Origin: Sphaerisporangium flaviroseum
GTDB lineage: Bacteria > Actinomycetota > Actinomycetes > Streptosporangiales > Streptosporangiaceae
Reading direction: 5' to 3'
DNA length: 64,000 bases
NCBI RefSeq assembly: GCF_039537005.1
Contig: NZ_BAAAZR010000001.1
Span: 620,001-684,000, forward strand
Positions 1 to 7,733 of this stretch are shown one piece after another. The notes beneath the pieces were generated by a model, which searched no databases, had not been told where the DNA came from, and was given only the letters and a program-made list of their open reading frames with translations. How positions within the stretch are numbered: the first letter of the stretch is position 1; each line of letters begins with the position of its first letter. A program made the position numbers and the translations under genes.

Positions 1-183
1 CAGCCCTCGCTGCCGCCGGGCCAGGACGAAGGCGCCACCCGTCACGAGCGCCGTCACCTCGATGAAGACAGCCGCGTCGATGGCCGCGCCTCCGGCCAGC
101 GCGTGCATGCCCAGCGACACCGCCACGCACACCACCGCGAACACGGTGGCGCGCAACAGGCGCAGAACGGGCACGCCCCTCAT
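1..183 (-). CDS. membrane protein, N-terminal part (runs off the left edge)
   Basis: An open frame of 61 codons starts at ATG 183 on the minus strand and is still open at base 1. The visible part starts with a few residues including two Arg, then a long hydrophobic stretch (about residues 10-32, rich in Val, Ala and Leu), a short polar loop and a second hydrophobic segment. This looks like a small integral membrane protein of the kind common in actinomycetes. I do not recognise the family from this piece. The 3' part lies outside the window. Confidence 0.6.
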   Translation of the reverse strand, partial: MRGVPVLRLLRATVFAVVCVAVSLGMHALAGGAAIDAAVFIEVTALVTGGAFVLARRQRGL

Positions 184-541
184 CGTGACAGAAATCAATG
201 ATCCTGCCGAGTAGGCGTGCGGTGAACGCGCCCCCGATCATCGCGTCACAAGGTCGTCATGCCAGGCCAGGTCGTCGCTTCCCGAGGGGCAGCCCTGCGC
301 GGCACCCTGGCCGCGGCTTGAAACGTGCGCGGCGCCATGTCTTCCATCGAAGTCGGACACTTGGGTAGCCGCCAACGATCACCTTTCCGGGTCATCCCCA
401 CGCGGCTTCCTCGGAAGACAGGACCAGCATGCGCGTCCCCCAAGAGGATCTCAGGGACGGTACGCGTCGATGAGGTCGTCCCCGTGGGGGTCCTTCGCGG
501 TTCCGTGGGTGCGCGGCGTGTTGATGGAGGTTTTCACGTCC

Positions 542-601
542 CAGCGTCGACGGCACTCGGCGATCGGGAACCTTCCCCCAGCCGTCTATGAGATCACCTA
601 G
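542..601 (+). pseudogene. IS3-family transposase C-terminal scrap
   Basis: Twenty codons ending in TAG at 599-601 encode a QRRRHSAIGNLPP-type tail, the typical last segment of IS3-family (rve integrase) transposases, where an RRRHSAIG-like motif precedes a Pro-x-x-Tyr end. The upstream frame (about 514-541) is open but does not read as transposase, so only the tail remains. No terminal repeats or other IS parts could be identified around it. The rest of 184-708 shows no other gene I can support. Confidence 0.5.
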
Positions 602-708
602 CTGGAATGGCCGCACCGGCTGCATGAAACCGAGTGTCCACGCCTCGGGCGGACGCCAGGTGACGTTGTGGCGTTCGAGTGCGCGCCCATGCGTTGGGCG
701 ATGAAGCG

Positions 709-742
709 CGTCGGGTCCAGGCGAAGTCGCCTGGACCCGACG
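709..742 (-). terminator. perfect 16-bp hairpin downstream of the esterase gene
   Basis: Bases 709-724 and 727-742 are perfectly complementary with a 2-base spacer. The hairpin lies 22 bases past the stop codon of the minus-strand esterase gene (765). There is no strong T-tract, as usual in high-GC actinomycetes. Confidence 0.7.
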
Positions 743-764
743 TTTGCCATCGGCTAATGGGTGG

Positions 765-2138
765 TCATGCCCTGGTCCATCTCTGGGTGGCCTGGCCGTT
801 GCACGTGGCGACGGTCACGGTGGAGCTGTTGCCGGTGCCGGTGACGTTGAGGCAGAGGTTGTTGGCGCCGCTGGTCACGGTGCCGTTGGAGTTGAAGGTC
901 CACTGCTGGTTGCTGTTGGTGTGGCAGTCCCACAGTTGCACGCGGGTGCCCGAGCCGGCGTTCGTGGGGGCGTCCAGACACTTGCTGAGGAGCTGGAGTC
1001 TGCCGGAGCCGTAGCTGAAGAGCTGGTTGGCGTTGGTGTGGCAGTCGTAGATCTGCAACTGGGTGCCGTTGGCGCTGGCGCTGTTGGGGGAGTCGACACA
1101 GCGCCCAGCGCCCTCGTTGCGCAGGCGGAAGCTGGTCGTGGAGGTCGGGGTGACAGTCGGCGTGACGGTGGGGGTCACGGTCGGGGTGACGGTGGGGCTG
1201 GGAGTGGGGGTCGTGCTCCCGAACTGGGAGATGAACTTCCACACCTCGCCCTTGGTCCAGGTCTGGGCGCCGTTCTCGGTGTAGGTCCCGTCCACCGGGG
1301 CGGGCGTGTGGCCGTTGTCGAACGCGGCCCAGACGACCGGGTATCCGGCACGGCATCCGGAGTAGGCGGTGACGATGTGCGACCGGCTGCCGGAGCCCGG
1401 CTCGGGCGGGTTCTGGGCGGTGCAGCCGTTGTTACGGACGAATCTGTCGCGCAGTGTCCGTCCTTGCGAGATGTTGAGGACGCTGTCGGTGATGCCGTGC
1501 AGTCCCATGTAGGCGATGGGCTCGGTGCCGCCGCTGCATCCACTGAGCTGCGCGCCAGAGAACACCGCGACCGCACGGAAGACCGTCGCGCGGCTGCATG
1601 CGAGGGAGAAGCTCATGCCGCCGCCGTAGCTGAATCCCATGGCGAAACGAAGCGAGGGGTCGACACAGAGATCCGACTCGACCCGCCGCATGATGTCGTC
1701 GATGAAGATGACGTCCTCGCCGCCGGAATTGGCCCAGCCGTTATTGAAGCCCTGCGGCGAGACGAAGATCGCGGTGTTGTTCGACAGCTGCCGCTGTCCG
1801 TAGTAGGACCAGGAGGCCCCGCTGCTGCCGCCCGAGTCGACGTCGTTCATGTTACCGTTCAACCAGTGCAGGCCGAAGATCAGACGGTAGGGGTTGTTGT
1901 TGTTGTAGTTAGCGGGAATCCGCAGGATATAGGTGCGATTCTTGCCGCTGGTCGTAATGGTCTGCGTTCCGCTGCTCAACGTCGGGTTCTTGCCGCATCC
2001 CGCGGTTCCCGCGAGCGCGGCGGCGGTGGACGCCGAGGCACCTGTGCTGCTGCCGCTGCTCATCGCCGCGTGCCCCATCACCAGGACGATCGCCGCTGCG
2101 AGCGCCACGGTCCCGAGAATGGACCTATGCTTCCACAT
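765..2138 (-). CDS. secreted CE1/PHB-depolymerase-like esterase with C-terminal CBM13 (ricin) domain
   Basis: A 457-residue secreted enzyme. I chose the ATG at 2138 because a typical signal peptide (KHR then a long Ala/Val/Leu core) starts there; the frame upstream is not protein-like. The catalytic domain (about residues 45-300) is an alpha/beta hydrolase of the LpqC/feruloyl esterase/PHB depolymerase group: GFSYGG nucleophile elbow, a GITDSV acid region and an FDNGHTP histidine region. A Pro-Thr-Val repeat linker follows (12-base repeats in the DNA around 1150-1210), then a ricin-type beta-trefoil CBM13 with QxW-like repeats at the C terminus. The likely role is hydrolysis of acetyl or feruloyl esters on plant cell-wall polysaccharide; poly(hydroxyalkanoate) hydrolysis is the alternative. 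A LacI-type operator lies about 110 bases upstream. Confidence 0.85.
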   Translation of the reverse strand: MWKHRSILGTVALAAAIVLVMGHAAMSSGSSTGASASTAAALAGTAGCGKNPTLSSGTQTITTSGKNRTYILRIPANYNNNNPYRLIFGLHWLNGNMNDVDSGGSSGASWSYYGQRQLSNNTAIFVSPQGFNNGWANSGGEDVIFIDDIMRRVESDLCVDPSLRFAMGFSYGGGMSFSLACSRATVFRAVAVFSGAQLSGCSGGTEPIAYMGLHGITDSVLNISQGRTLRDRFVRNNGCTAQNPPEPGSGSRSHIVTAYSGCRAGYPVVWAAFDNGHTPAPVDGTYTENGAQTWTKGEVWKFISQFGSTTPTPSPTVTPTVTPTVTPTVTPTSTTSFRLRNEGAGRCVDSPNSASANGTQLQIYDCHTNANQLFSYGSGRLQLLSKCLDAPTNAGSGTRVQLWDCHTNSNQQWTFNSNGTVTSGANNLCLNVTGTGNSSTVTVATCNGQATQRWTRA

Positions 2139-2246
2139 TTGCGATTCTCTCTGGCTGTAGGGACCGGGCCGACGATAAAGACATGTTCTGCTTTCCTCTC
2201 CATCAGCGGTATCGAAGCCGGGGAGCTGCGAAACCGGAATCGAGAT

Positions 2247-2264
2247 GTGAGCGCTAACGTTCAC
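2247..2264. promoter_or_regulatory. LacI-family-type operator upstream of the esterase gene
   Basis: The 18-mer GTGAGCGCTAACGTTCAC is symmetric at 14 of 18 positions around a central TA. It resembles LacI/CelR-type operators that control secreted carbohydrate-active enzymes in actinomycetes. It lies 109 bases upstream of the esterase start codon. No LacI-family gene is in the window, so the regulator would act in trans. Confidence 0.55.
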
Positions 2265-2764
2265 CAGGACTTATCGGTATGCCACTTGCGCGCTGTATGG
2301 CGTGTAATGTAGGGGAGCAAATACGACCCGATTGCGGATGTCAAGTAACTTGATTCGCAGCGCCGGACGCCGGGCTCGTGGGGCGTGCCCCCGCGCGTGC
2401 TGGCCAGGGAAGGTTCGTGCCCGCCCCCGGCGCACTGGATGAAACTTTCGTAGTGACTGGGGCGATCGCGTGCCGGGCGGAGGGCGGCGACTCTCGAATA
2501 TGATCATGCGATGCCGCCGTCACGTGCTATTGTGCCCCACCCATAAGTTTTCGCAGAATTCCGATAGTTTCGGTCGGGATCGGCCAATCCTGGGTCGCGT
2601 GGGTCCAACCTTCAAAGCGCAGCGGCATGAGGAACTCGGCGATGCCCTGTGGTACCTGATGGCTGGGATTCAAGGAATGGATCTGCAAGGACACTACAGC
2701 GCCAAAGTGCGAGGCGACCGACGTCGGCAAGATTCTGGGGAATTTCGGGGTCCCGGCCAAACTC

Positions 2765-3175
2765 ATGGCCTTCCTGGCCGAGACGAACCCCTCGCTCACC
2801 AACAAGCAGTTCCATGACGCGCTGGTGAAATGGGCGAAGAAGGAGGGGGCCACCTGCGAGAAAGACAAGGTGACAGGACTGACCGTGTGCAGCGGGCTCA
2901 AGAGCGGCACGCACTTCGGCCTCAGCGGAACCACCTTGGGAGACGTCACGCTGACCGGGCCGCCCCTCAAGAACTTGAGCCGCACCTTCCTGAACCACGA
3001 AGCCGAGCACATGCGCCAGTGGAATTTCTACTACAACCAGACGAACTTCTGGCCGACGTTCCTCGTCTACTATTTCGCGCAGCATATCGAGCCCGCGGGC
3101 GACTCGTGCGCGAACATCTATGAACAGCAGGCTGAAAAAAGGGCAGGACCTACGACTGTTGATGGGCTCTCATGA
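2765..3175 (+). CDS. orphan RHS/polymorphic-toxin-tip-like zincin domain, probably 5'-truncated
   Basis: 136 residues from the only in-frame ATG. The frame is open from 2660 and still reads as protein (Cys- and Lys-containing), so the start may be lost and this may be a C-terminal remnant. The core holds an HEAEH sequence (HExxH zinc-protease motif, about residues 79-83), then MRQW and an aromatic, hydrophobic segment. This is the layout of metallopeptidase-like tips found at the ends of RHS proteins. No RHS core repeats are present upstream. Its stop overlaps the next start (ATGA at 3172-3175), so the two genes are translationally coupled, as toxin-immunity pairs often are. Toxin activity is inference. 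Confidence 0.55.
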   Translation: MAFLAETNPSLTNKQFHDALVKWAKKEGATCEKDKVTGLTVCSGLKSGTHFGLSGTTLGDVTLTGPPLKNLSRTFLNHEAEHMRQWNFYYNQTNFWPTFLVYYFAQHIEPAGDSCANIYEQQAEKRAGPTTVDGLS

Positions 3176-3681
3176 CTGGAAACAAGGACTTCCGACGGCG
3201 CCGATGGTCATCCGGGTTTCTCCTCCTTACGGCCTGCGTGCTGCTGCTCATGGCCTGCACGCCGCCGCTGGGGGACCGGTTGCCGCGTCCGGTCGGAGTC
3301 GGGCGCGCGGACGACGGGCAACTCAGGTTCGTGATTCCGCTCTGCGCGGGTGAGGCCATCTCCTCGTTCGCGGCGGTGGACCACGAGACCGAACGGCCTG
3401 TATGGAAAGTGTCGCGGCCGGCTCGGCGGGACATGAAGAAGATCGTCCTTGGGAACGCTCAAGGGTTCGCGGAACAGGAGATCCCTCTCGCGTCGCCGTT
3501 GCCGTCCAACCTCGACGTCAGCGCGACGCTGGCGAGCGATCTCGTGGTCGGTTCCGCGTTCACGCTGGATCAGATACCAGAGGATCTCGCAGGCACCGCC
3601 ACGGTTGTGAACGTGATCGGAAAGGGAACTCCGGAACCGGAGGAGGAATTCTTGCGGCAGACCGACGCCGACTACTGCTGA
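3172..3681 (+). CDS. small lipoprotein, candidate partner of the upstream zincin
   Basis: 169 residues. An Arg-rich N terminus (RRRR at 8-11), a hydrophobic core and an LMAC lipobox with Cys29 indicate a lipid-anchored exported protein. The mature part is soluble, with no motif I recognise and a Pro/Glu-rich tail ending in Cys. It overlaps the zincin-like ORF by ATGA, so the two are made together. An immunity role is suggested only by this coupling; a stand-alone surface lipoprotein is equally possible. Confidence 0.65.
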   Translation: MTGNKDFRRRRWSSGFLLLTACVLLLMACTPPLGDRLPRPVGVGRADDGQLRFVIPLCAGEAISSFAAVDHETERPVWKVSRPARRDMKKIVLGNAQGFAEQEIPLASPLPSNLDVSATLASDLVVGSAFTLDQIPEDLAGTATVVNVIGKGTPEPEEEFLRQTDADYC

Positions 3682-3691
3682 ACCGAGCGCC

Positions 3692-3853
3692 GTGCGGAAT
3701 CTGATCGATGACCTCACCACCTCACCGCAGTCCACCCAGCTGGCCCGACTGGATGAAAGACGGCCCCGGGCCTCGATGCGGCCCCTGATGGGCCTGCTCG
3801 CCTTCCTGGCCATCGAGACCCTCCTCGGCCTACGCTCCCGCATGACCCGATAG
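3692..3853 (+). CDS. possible small membrane protein or gene scrap (53 aa)
   Basis: A GTG-initiated frame of 53 codons begins 10 bases after the lipoprotein stop. The N-terminal half is polar and the C-terminal half is one hydrophobic helix flanked by Arg, ending SRMTR. No family is recognised and no clear Shine-Dalgarno is present. It may be a true small gene or the tail of a lost transporter gene. Confidence 0.25.
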   Translation: MRNLIDDLTTSPQSTQLARLDERRPRASMRPLMGLLAFLAIETLLGLRSRMTR

Positions 3854-3892
3854 GCGACGGCCGGCCTTTCGAGGAGCCGGCCGCCCGGAAAT

Positions 3893-3931
3893 ACGTGTAC
3901 TCCGGCCGCCCGTGGTGGCCGGAGTACACGT
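3893..3931. terminator. 15-bp perfect hairpin, probable terminator
   Basis: Bases 3893-3907 pair perfectly with 3917-3931 around a 9-base loop. It closes the zincin/lipoprotein unit before the ABC transporter operon. No T-tract follows. Between 3932 and 4166 I see no gene, only a weak inverted repeat at 4034-4049. Confidence 0.65.
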
Positions 3932-4033
3932 CGTGTTCCCCGGCATCGAACGCGACGTCGGCCACCGCGGAGGCCGCCGGCGGGCGGCGCGGGCCGGGGG
4001 AGTGGCTTATCCGATTACCGGATCGTCGCCTGC

Positions 4034-4049
4034 TGAAACATGCGCTTCA
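4034..4049. promoter_or_regulatory. weak inverted repeat upstream of the sugar ABC operon
   Basis: TGAAACATGCGCTTCA has inverted TGAA/TTCA arms and matches its own reverse complement at 10 of 16 positions. The position, about 130 bases before the operon's first start, would fit a sugar-responsive repressor, but the match is weak and could be chance. Confidence 0.25.
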
Positions 4050-4166
4050 CAGCTCCGACCTCGGGCCTTAACGTTCTACAGCATTCCCGCAGGCGCATAC
4101 ACCGCCCGGGAACGTCGCACGGCTCCTTGCCATGTGAACGGCGTTACGGACTTATGGAAGGACCTC

Positions 4167-4196
4167 ATGCCGGTGGCTGTGAACCAAGCATGGTGA
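4167..4196 (+). CDS. nine-residue leader peptide coupled to the ABC ATPase
   Basis: GGAAGGA at 4157-4163 is the best Shine-Dalgarno in this region and sits 3 bases before ATG 4167. The frame is MPVAVNQAW then TGA at 4194-4196. That stop overlaps the ATPase start (ATG 4190 or GTG 4193), while the ATPase itself has no good ribosome site. This suggests the ATPase is translated by coupling to the leader. The alternative is that the ATPase starts at ATG 4154 and the short frame is incidental. Confidence 0.4.
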   Translation: MPVAVNQAW

Positions 4197-5695
4197 GTCC
4201 GGTGGCCGCGATTTCGGTGAGCGGGCTGTCGAAGTCGTTCGGCGGTGTCGTCGCGGTGAACGACGTATCGTTCGCGGTCTCGAATGGCGAGGTCGTGGCT
4301 TTGGCCGGAGAGAACGGTGCCGGCAAGTCCACCATCAAGAACCTCATCGGCGGAACCCTGCGGCCCGACTCCGGGCACGTCGGTTTCGGCGGCGAGATCG
4401 CCCACGCGGGAGCGGGCGGCGCGAGGCACTCGGGCGTGGCCACGGTGCACCAGGAGACCAGCCTGTTTCCCGACCTGACGGTCGCCGAGAACATCTTCAT
4501 CGGCCGTCTCAGGTCCTCCCGGGCGATGACGGTCCGGCCCTCGGCCCTGCGGCGCGCGGCCGCCCCCATCCTTCAGCGGGTCGGTGCCGGCTTCGGGCCG
4601 GACGCGGTCGTGCGGGTGCTCTCCGCCGGGCAGCGTCAGCTGGTGGAGATCGCCAAGGCTCTTGCGGCCGAACCCCGCGCCATCGTGTTCGACGAGCCGA
4701 CCGCCTCGCTCAACCTCGCCGAACGCGAGCTGATCATGCGGATCGTCGAGCAACTGAGCGCCGACGGGGTCGCGGTCCTCTACATCACCCACTATCTCGA
4801 GGAGATCTTCAGGCTCAGCCGGCGAGTCGTGGTCATGCGCGACGGGCGGCTCGTGGCCGACCGGCCGACCCGCGAGCTCGACCGCCCCACCCTCGAGTCG
4901 CTCATGGTGGGACGCGAACTCGCCCAGGGATATCCCGAGCTTCCGCAACCGCGGCCGGTCAACGCGCTGTCCGTACGTGACCTGGGCGACGACTCCCGGG
5001 TGGAGGGAATCTCGTTCGACATCACCCGGGGCGAGATCTTCGGCCTGGCCGGGCTGATGGGCTCGGGCCGTACCGAGGTCGCCCGGGCGATCTTCGGACT
5101 CGCGGGCCGGACCGGGCGGATCGAGGTGGCCGGACGCCCGTTGCGGCGCGGAGACGTCCGCGCGTCCATCGCCGCCGGAATCGCGTTCGTCACCGAGGAC
5201 CGGCGGGACGAGGGACTGTTCCTCGAGCGGCCGATCCGCGAAAGCCTCTCCATCGTCGACCTCGACTCGGTCTGCCGTCTGCGGCCGTTCGGCTGGCTCG
5301 ACAACACGGCCGAACGCCACCTCGCGCGGGAACTGGCGACGACCGTGGGCCTGACGGCGCGCGGCGGGCTGGACGCGGCCGGCGGTTCGCTGAGCGGCGG
5401 GAACCAGCAGAAGGTGGTCCTCGCCAAGTGGCTGAGCAGGCGGCCCGAACTGATCATCCTGGACGAGCCGACGCGCGGTATCGACGTAGGGGCCAAGGCC
5501 GAGATCTACCGGCATCTGGCCGGGCTCGCGCGAGCCGGATCGGCGATCCTGCTCATCAGCTCCGAGATGGAGGAAGTGCTCGGGCTGAGTCATCGCGTCG
5601 GTGTCATGCACGAGGGCCGGTTGGCCGGCGTTCTCGACCGGTCGCAGGCGACCCAGGAGGCCGTCATCCGGCTCGCCACCGGGGGTGCCCGATGA
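4190..5695 (+). CDS. sugar ABC transporter ATPase (RbsA/MglA type, two ATPase domains)
   Basis: 501 residues, the usual length for RbsA-like ATPases with two nucleotide-binding domains. The first domain has Walker A GENGAGKST (residues 40-48), a signature LSAGQRQ and Walker B IVFDEPTAS. The second has the degenerate P-loop GLMGSGRTE, signature LSGGNQQK and Walker B LIILDEPTRG, typical of CUT2 carbohydrate importers. The start was set by homology-like alignment of the ISVSGLSKSFGGVVAV opening; upstream codons are not protein-like. It overlaps the permease gene by ATGA at 5692-5695. It energises uptake of a monosaccharide; the substrate cannot be read from sequence. Confidence 0.9.
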   Translation: MVSPVAAISVSGLSKSFGGVVAVNDVSFAVSNGEVVALAGENGAGKSTIKNLIGGTLRPDSGHVGFGGEIAHAGAGGARHSGVATVHQETSLFPDLTVAENIFIGRLRSSRAMTVRPSALRRAAAPILQRVGAGFGPDAVVRVLSAGQRQLVEIAKALAAEPRAIVFDEPTASLNLAERELIMRIVEQLSADGVAVLYITHYLEEIFRLSRRVVVMRDGRLVADRPTRELDRPTLESLMVGRELAQGYPELPQPRPVNALSVRDLGDDSRVEGISFDITRGEIFGLAGLMGSGRTEVARAIFGLAGRTGRIEVAGRPLRRGDVRASIAAGIAFVTEDRRDEGLFLERPIRESLSIVDLDSVCRLRPFGWLDNTAERHLARELATTVGLTARGGLDAAGGSLSGGNQQKVVLAKWLSRRPELIILDEPTRGIDVGAKAEIYRHLAGLARAGSAILLISSEMEEVLGLSHRVGVMHEGRLAGVLDRSQATQEAVIRLATGGAR

Positions 5696-6699
5696 GATCC
5701 GCCCGCCAATGGTCCGTTCTCGCTCTGCGACGGCAGCCACTTTTGCCGGTGTGGGTCGTCCTGCTCCTCACCCTCGCAGGGCTTTACAGCGGTTTCGGCA
5801 CGACGGCGAACCTTCGCAACATCGCCATCCAGGCGAGCCCGCTGATCATCGCCGCGGTCGGCGCGACATTCGTGATCATGACGGCGGGGATCGACCTGTC
5901 CGTCGGCTCGATTCTGTTCCTGGCGGCCGCGATCGAGTCCAGCCAGGCGCTCATCTCGGCGCCGGCCGGTGCGGTGTTCCTCGCCATCGCCGCGGCGGGA
6001 CTGCTCATGGGCCTGCTCAACGGGGTCGCGGTCGCGATGACCCGGGTCCCCGCCCTGATCGTGACCCTTGCCTCGATGCAGGTCTTCCGGGGCGCCGGCG
6101 GTCATATCACCGGCCAGCAGAACATCGATCTTCCCGCGCACCTGCGGGGAATCGGCACGGGGAGTCTCCTCGGCGTCCCCGCCCCGGTTCTGCTCGCCGC
6201 GTTGACGGCCATCGGCGCAGGCATGCTGTTCAGCCGTACCGTGTTCGGCAGATACACCCAGGCCGTGGGGTCCAACCGCGCCGCCGCCCTCAACGCGGGG
6301 CTCCCTGTCAGGTCGGTGACGGCCGGCGCCTACGCGTTCGCGGGCCTGCTGGCCGCTGTCGCCTCGCTCACTCAGACCGCACGCCTGGGCGCCGTCCAGC
6401 CCTCCATCGGCGACGGCTTCGAGCTGACGGTGATCACGGCGGTGGTCCTCGGCGGCACCAGTCTTTTCGGGGGGCGGGGAAGCATCACCGGCACCGTCCT
6501 CGGTGCGCTCGTCCTCACCACCGCGCAGACCGGGCTGGTCTTCTCCGGAGCCTCGCCCTACGTCTTCGACATCGTCCGTGGCGGCGTCCTTCTCACCGCG
6601 GTCATCGCCGCCGGTACGCGGTGGCGGAACCTGGCTCAGACCTTGCGGCTGCCCGGCCGTTCATCGTCCGGCGGGGGCCGGACGATTTCGAGCGCATGA
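5692..6699 (+). CDS. sugar ABC transporter permease (RbsC type), first copy
   Basis: 335 residues with about eight to ten hydrophobic segments and the CUT2 permease signature GIDLSVGS (around residues 65-72) and a GGTSLFGGRGS motif near the C terminus. The start ATG 5692 overlaps the ATPase stop. It forms the membrane channel of the importer with the second permease encoded at 7723-8763. Thirty-two bases separate it from the binding-protein gene, so the operon continues. Confidence 0.9.
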   Translation: MRSARQWSVLALRRQPLLPVWVVLLLTLAGLYSGFGTTANLRNIAIQASPLIIAAVGATFVIMTAGIDLSVGSILFLAAAIESSQALISAPAGAVFLAIAAAGLLMGLLNGVAVAMTRVPALIVTLASMQVFRGAGGHITGQQNIDLPAHLRGIGTGSLLGVPAPVLLAALTAIGAGMLFSRTVFGRYTQAVGSNRAAALNAGLPVRSVTAGAYAFAGLLAAVASLTQTARLGAVQPSIGDGFELTVITAVVLGGTSLFGGRGSITGTVLGALVLTTAQTGLVFSGASPYVFDIVRGGVLLTAVIAAGTRWRNLAQTLRLPGRSSSGGGRTISSA

Positions 6700-6731
6700 A
6701 TCTTGCGTCATGAAATGAAAGGTAACCCCCC

Positions 6732-7733
6732 ATGAAAGCCTCCCTGATCATTCGATCCATGGCAGCGCTCACGGCGTCGTGTCTCGCACTTGCCGCCTGC
6801 GGTTCGAGCGCGAAGCAGTCCGGATCGGCCACGTCCGGCAAGACGGTCACGATCGGTGTGAGCTTCGATCTGCTCAACGCGATCCGCCAGGCAGAGAAGG
6901 CGGCGATCGAGAAGGCGGCCAAGACGGCCGGATACGACGTCGTCTTCACCGTCGCCGACAAGGACCCGCAGAAGCAGTCCTCGCAGATCCAGGACCTGAT
7001 CCAGACGCGCAAGGTCAGCGCGGTGATCGTGATCGCCCAGGACGGTCAGCAGATCGCCTCCTCCGTCAGCCTGGCCAAGGCCAGGAACGTTCCGTTCATC
7101 GCCATCGACCGGGCGATCGCCGATCAGCAGGACGTCACGTTCCAGATCACCGGCGACCCATCGGCCGACGGCCGGCTTTCCGCGGCCGAGTTCTCGAGCG
7201 CGGCCAAGACCGAACCGTTGAAGGTGCTGGAGCTCGTGGGCGCGCTCACCGACCAGAACGCGATCGGCCGCAGGGACGGATTCAACGCCGCTCTCAAGGG
7301 CGACCCGAACGTCACCATCGTCAGCCAGGTCCCCACCAACTGGGACCCGGCCCAGGCCCTGGACGGGACGTCCAACGCGCTCCAGAAGAACCCCGACATC
7401 AACGCGATCTTCGTTCCCTCGGACTTCCTGCTGCCGTCGGTGCAGTCCGCGCTGACCTCGGCCAACCGGCTGGCCCCGATCGGAGACCCCAAGCACGTGT
7501 TCCTGGTGACCATCGACGGTGACCAGAACGGATGCGAGGCCATGCGGGCCAAGACCCTCGACGCCGACATCGCCACCCCCGTCGACGAGTTCGGGCGGCA
7601 GGCCGTCTCGGCGATCACCACCGCACTCGGCGGGAAGGCCGTCAACCCCAGGACCGTCCAGACGCGGGGTCTGACCCTGAACCAGGCCGGCTTCGCCGCG
7701 ACCAGCCCGCAGGTGTGGGGCTGTGTTGCCTGA
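6732..7733 (+). CDS. sugar-binding lipoprotein of the ABC importer (RbsB type)
   Basis: 333 residues. The N terminus has a lipoprotein signal with LAAC and Cys23, followed by a Gly/Ser-rich linker and a periplasmic-binding-protein type 1 fold: an initial VTIGVSFDLLNAIRQAEK strand-helix, the KVSAVIVIAQDG hinge region and an FIAIDRAI segment typical of sugar-binding proteins. AAAGG lies 7 bases before the ATG. Its last 11 bases overlap the second permease gene. It captures the sugar outside the membrane. The ligand is unknown; the neighbouring deoxysugar-type catabolic genes suggest L-fucose, L-rhamnose or a similar hexose (inference). Confidence 0.88.
   Translation: MKASLIIRSMAALTASCLALAACGSSAKQSGSATSGKTVTIGVSFDLLNAIRQAEKAAIEKAAKTAGYDVVFTVADKDPQKQSSQIQDLIQTRKVSAVIVIAQDGQQIASSVSLAKARNVPFIAIDRAIADQQDVTFQITGDPSADGRLSAAEFSSAAKTEPLKVLELVGALTDQNAIGRRDGFNAALKGDPNVTIVSQVPTNWDPAQALDGTSNALQKNPDINAIFVPSDFLLPSVQSALTSANRLAPIGDPKHVFLVTIDGDQNGCEAMRAKTLDADIATPVDEFGRQAVSAITTALGGKAVNPRTVQTRGLTLNQAGFAATSPQVWGCVA

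Noticed and set aside
744..2312. 522-codon plus-strand open frame opposite the esterase
   Set aside because: Val/Gly/Ala-rich translation without motifs; the minus strand holds a complete signal peptide, hydrolase triad and CBM13.
3912..4196. 94-codon open frame ahead of the ABC ATPase
   Set aside because: No protein-like features except its last nine codons, which have their own ribosome site and are listed as a leader peptide.
4076..5740. 554-codon minus-strand open frame across the ABC ATPase gene
   Set aside because: It is a GC-skew shadow: low-complexity Arg/Gly/Asp-rich translation with no domain, while the plus strand has full ATPase motifs.
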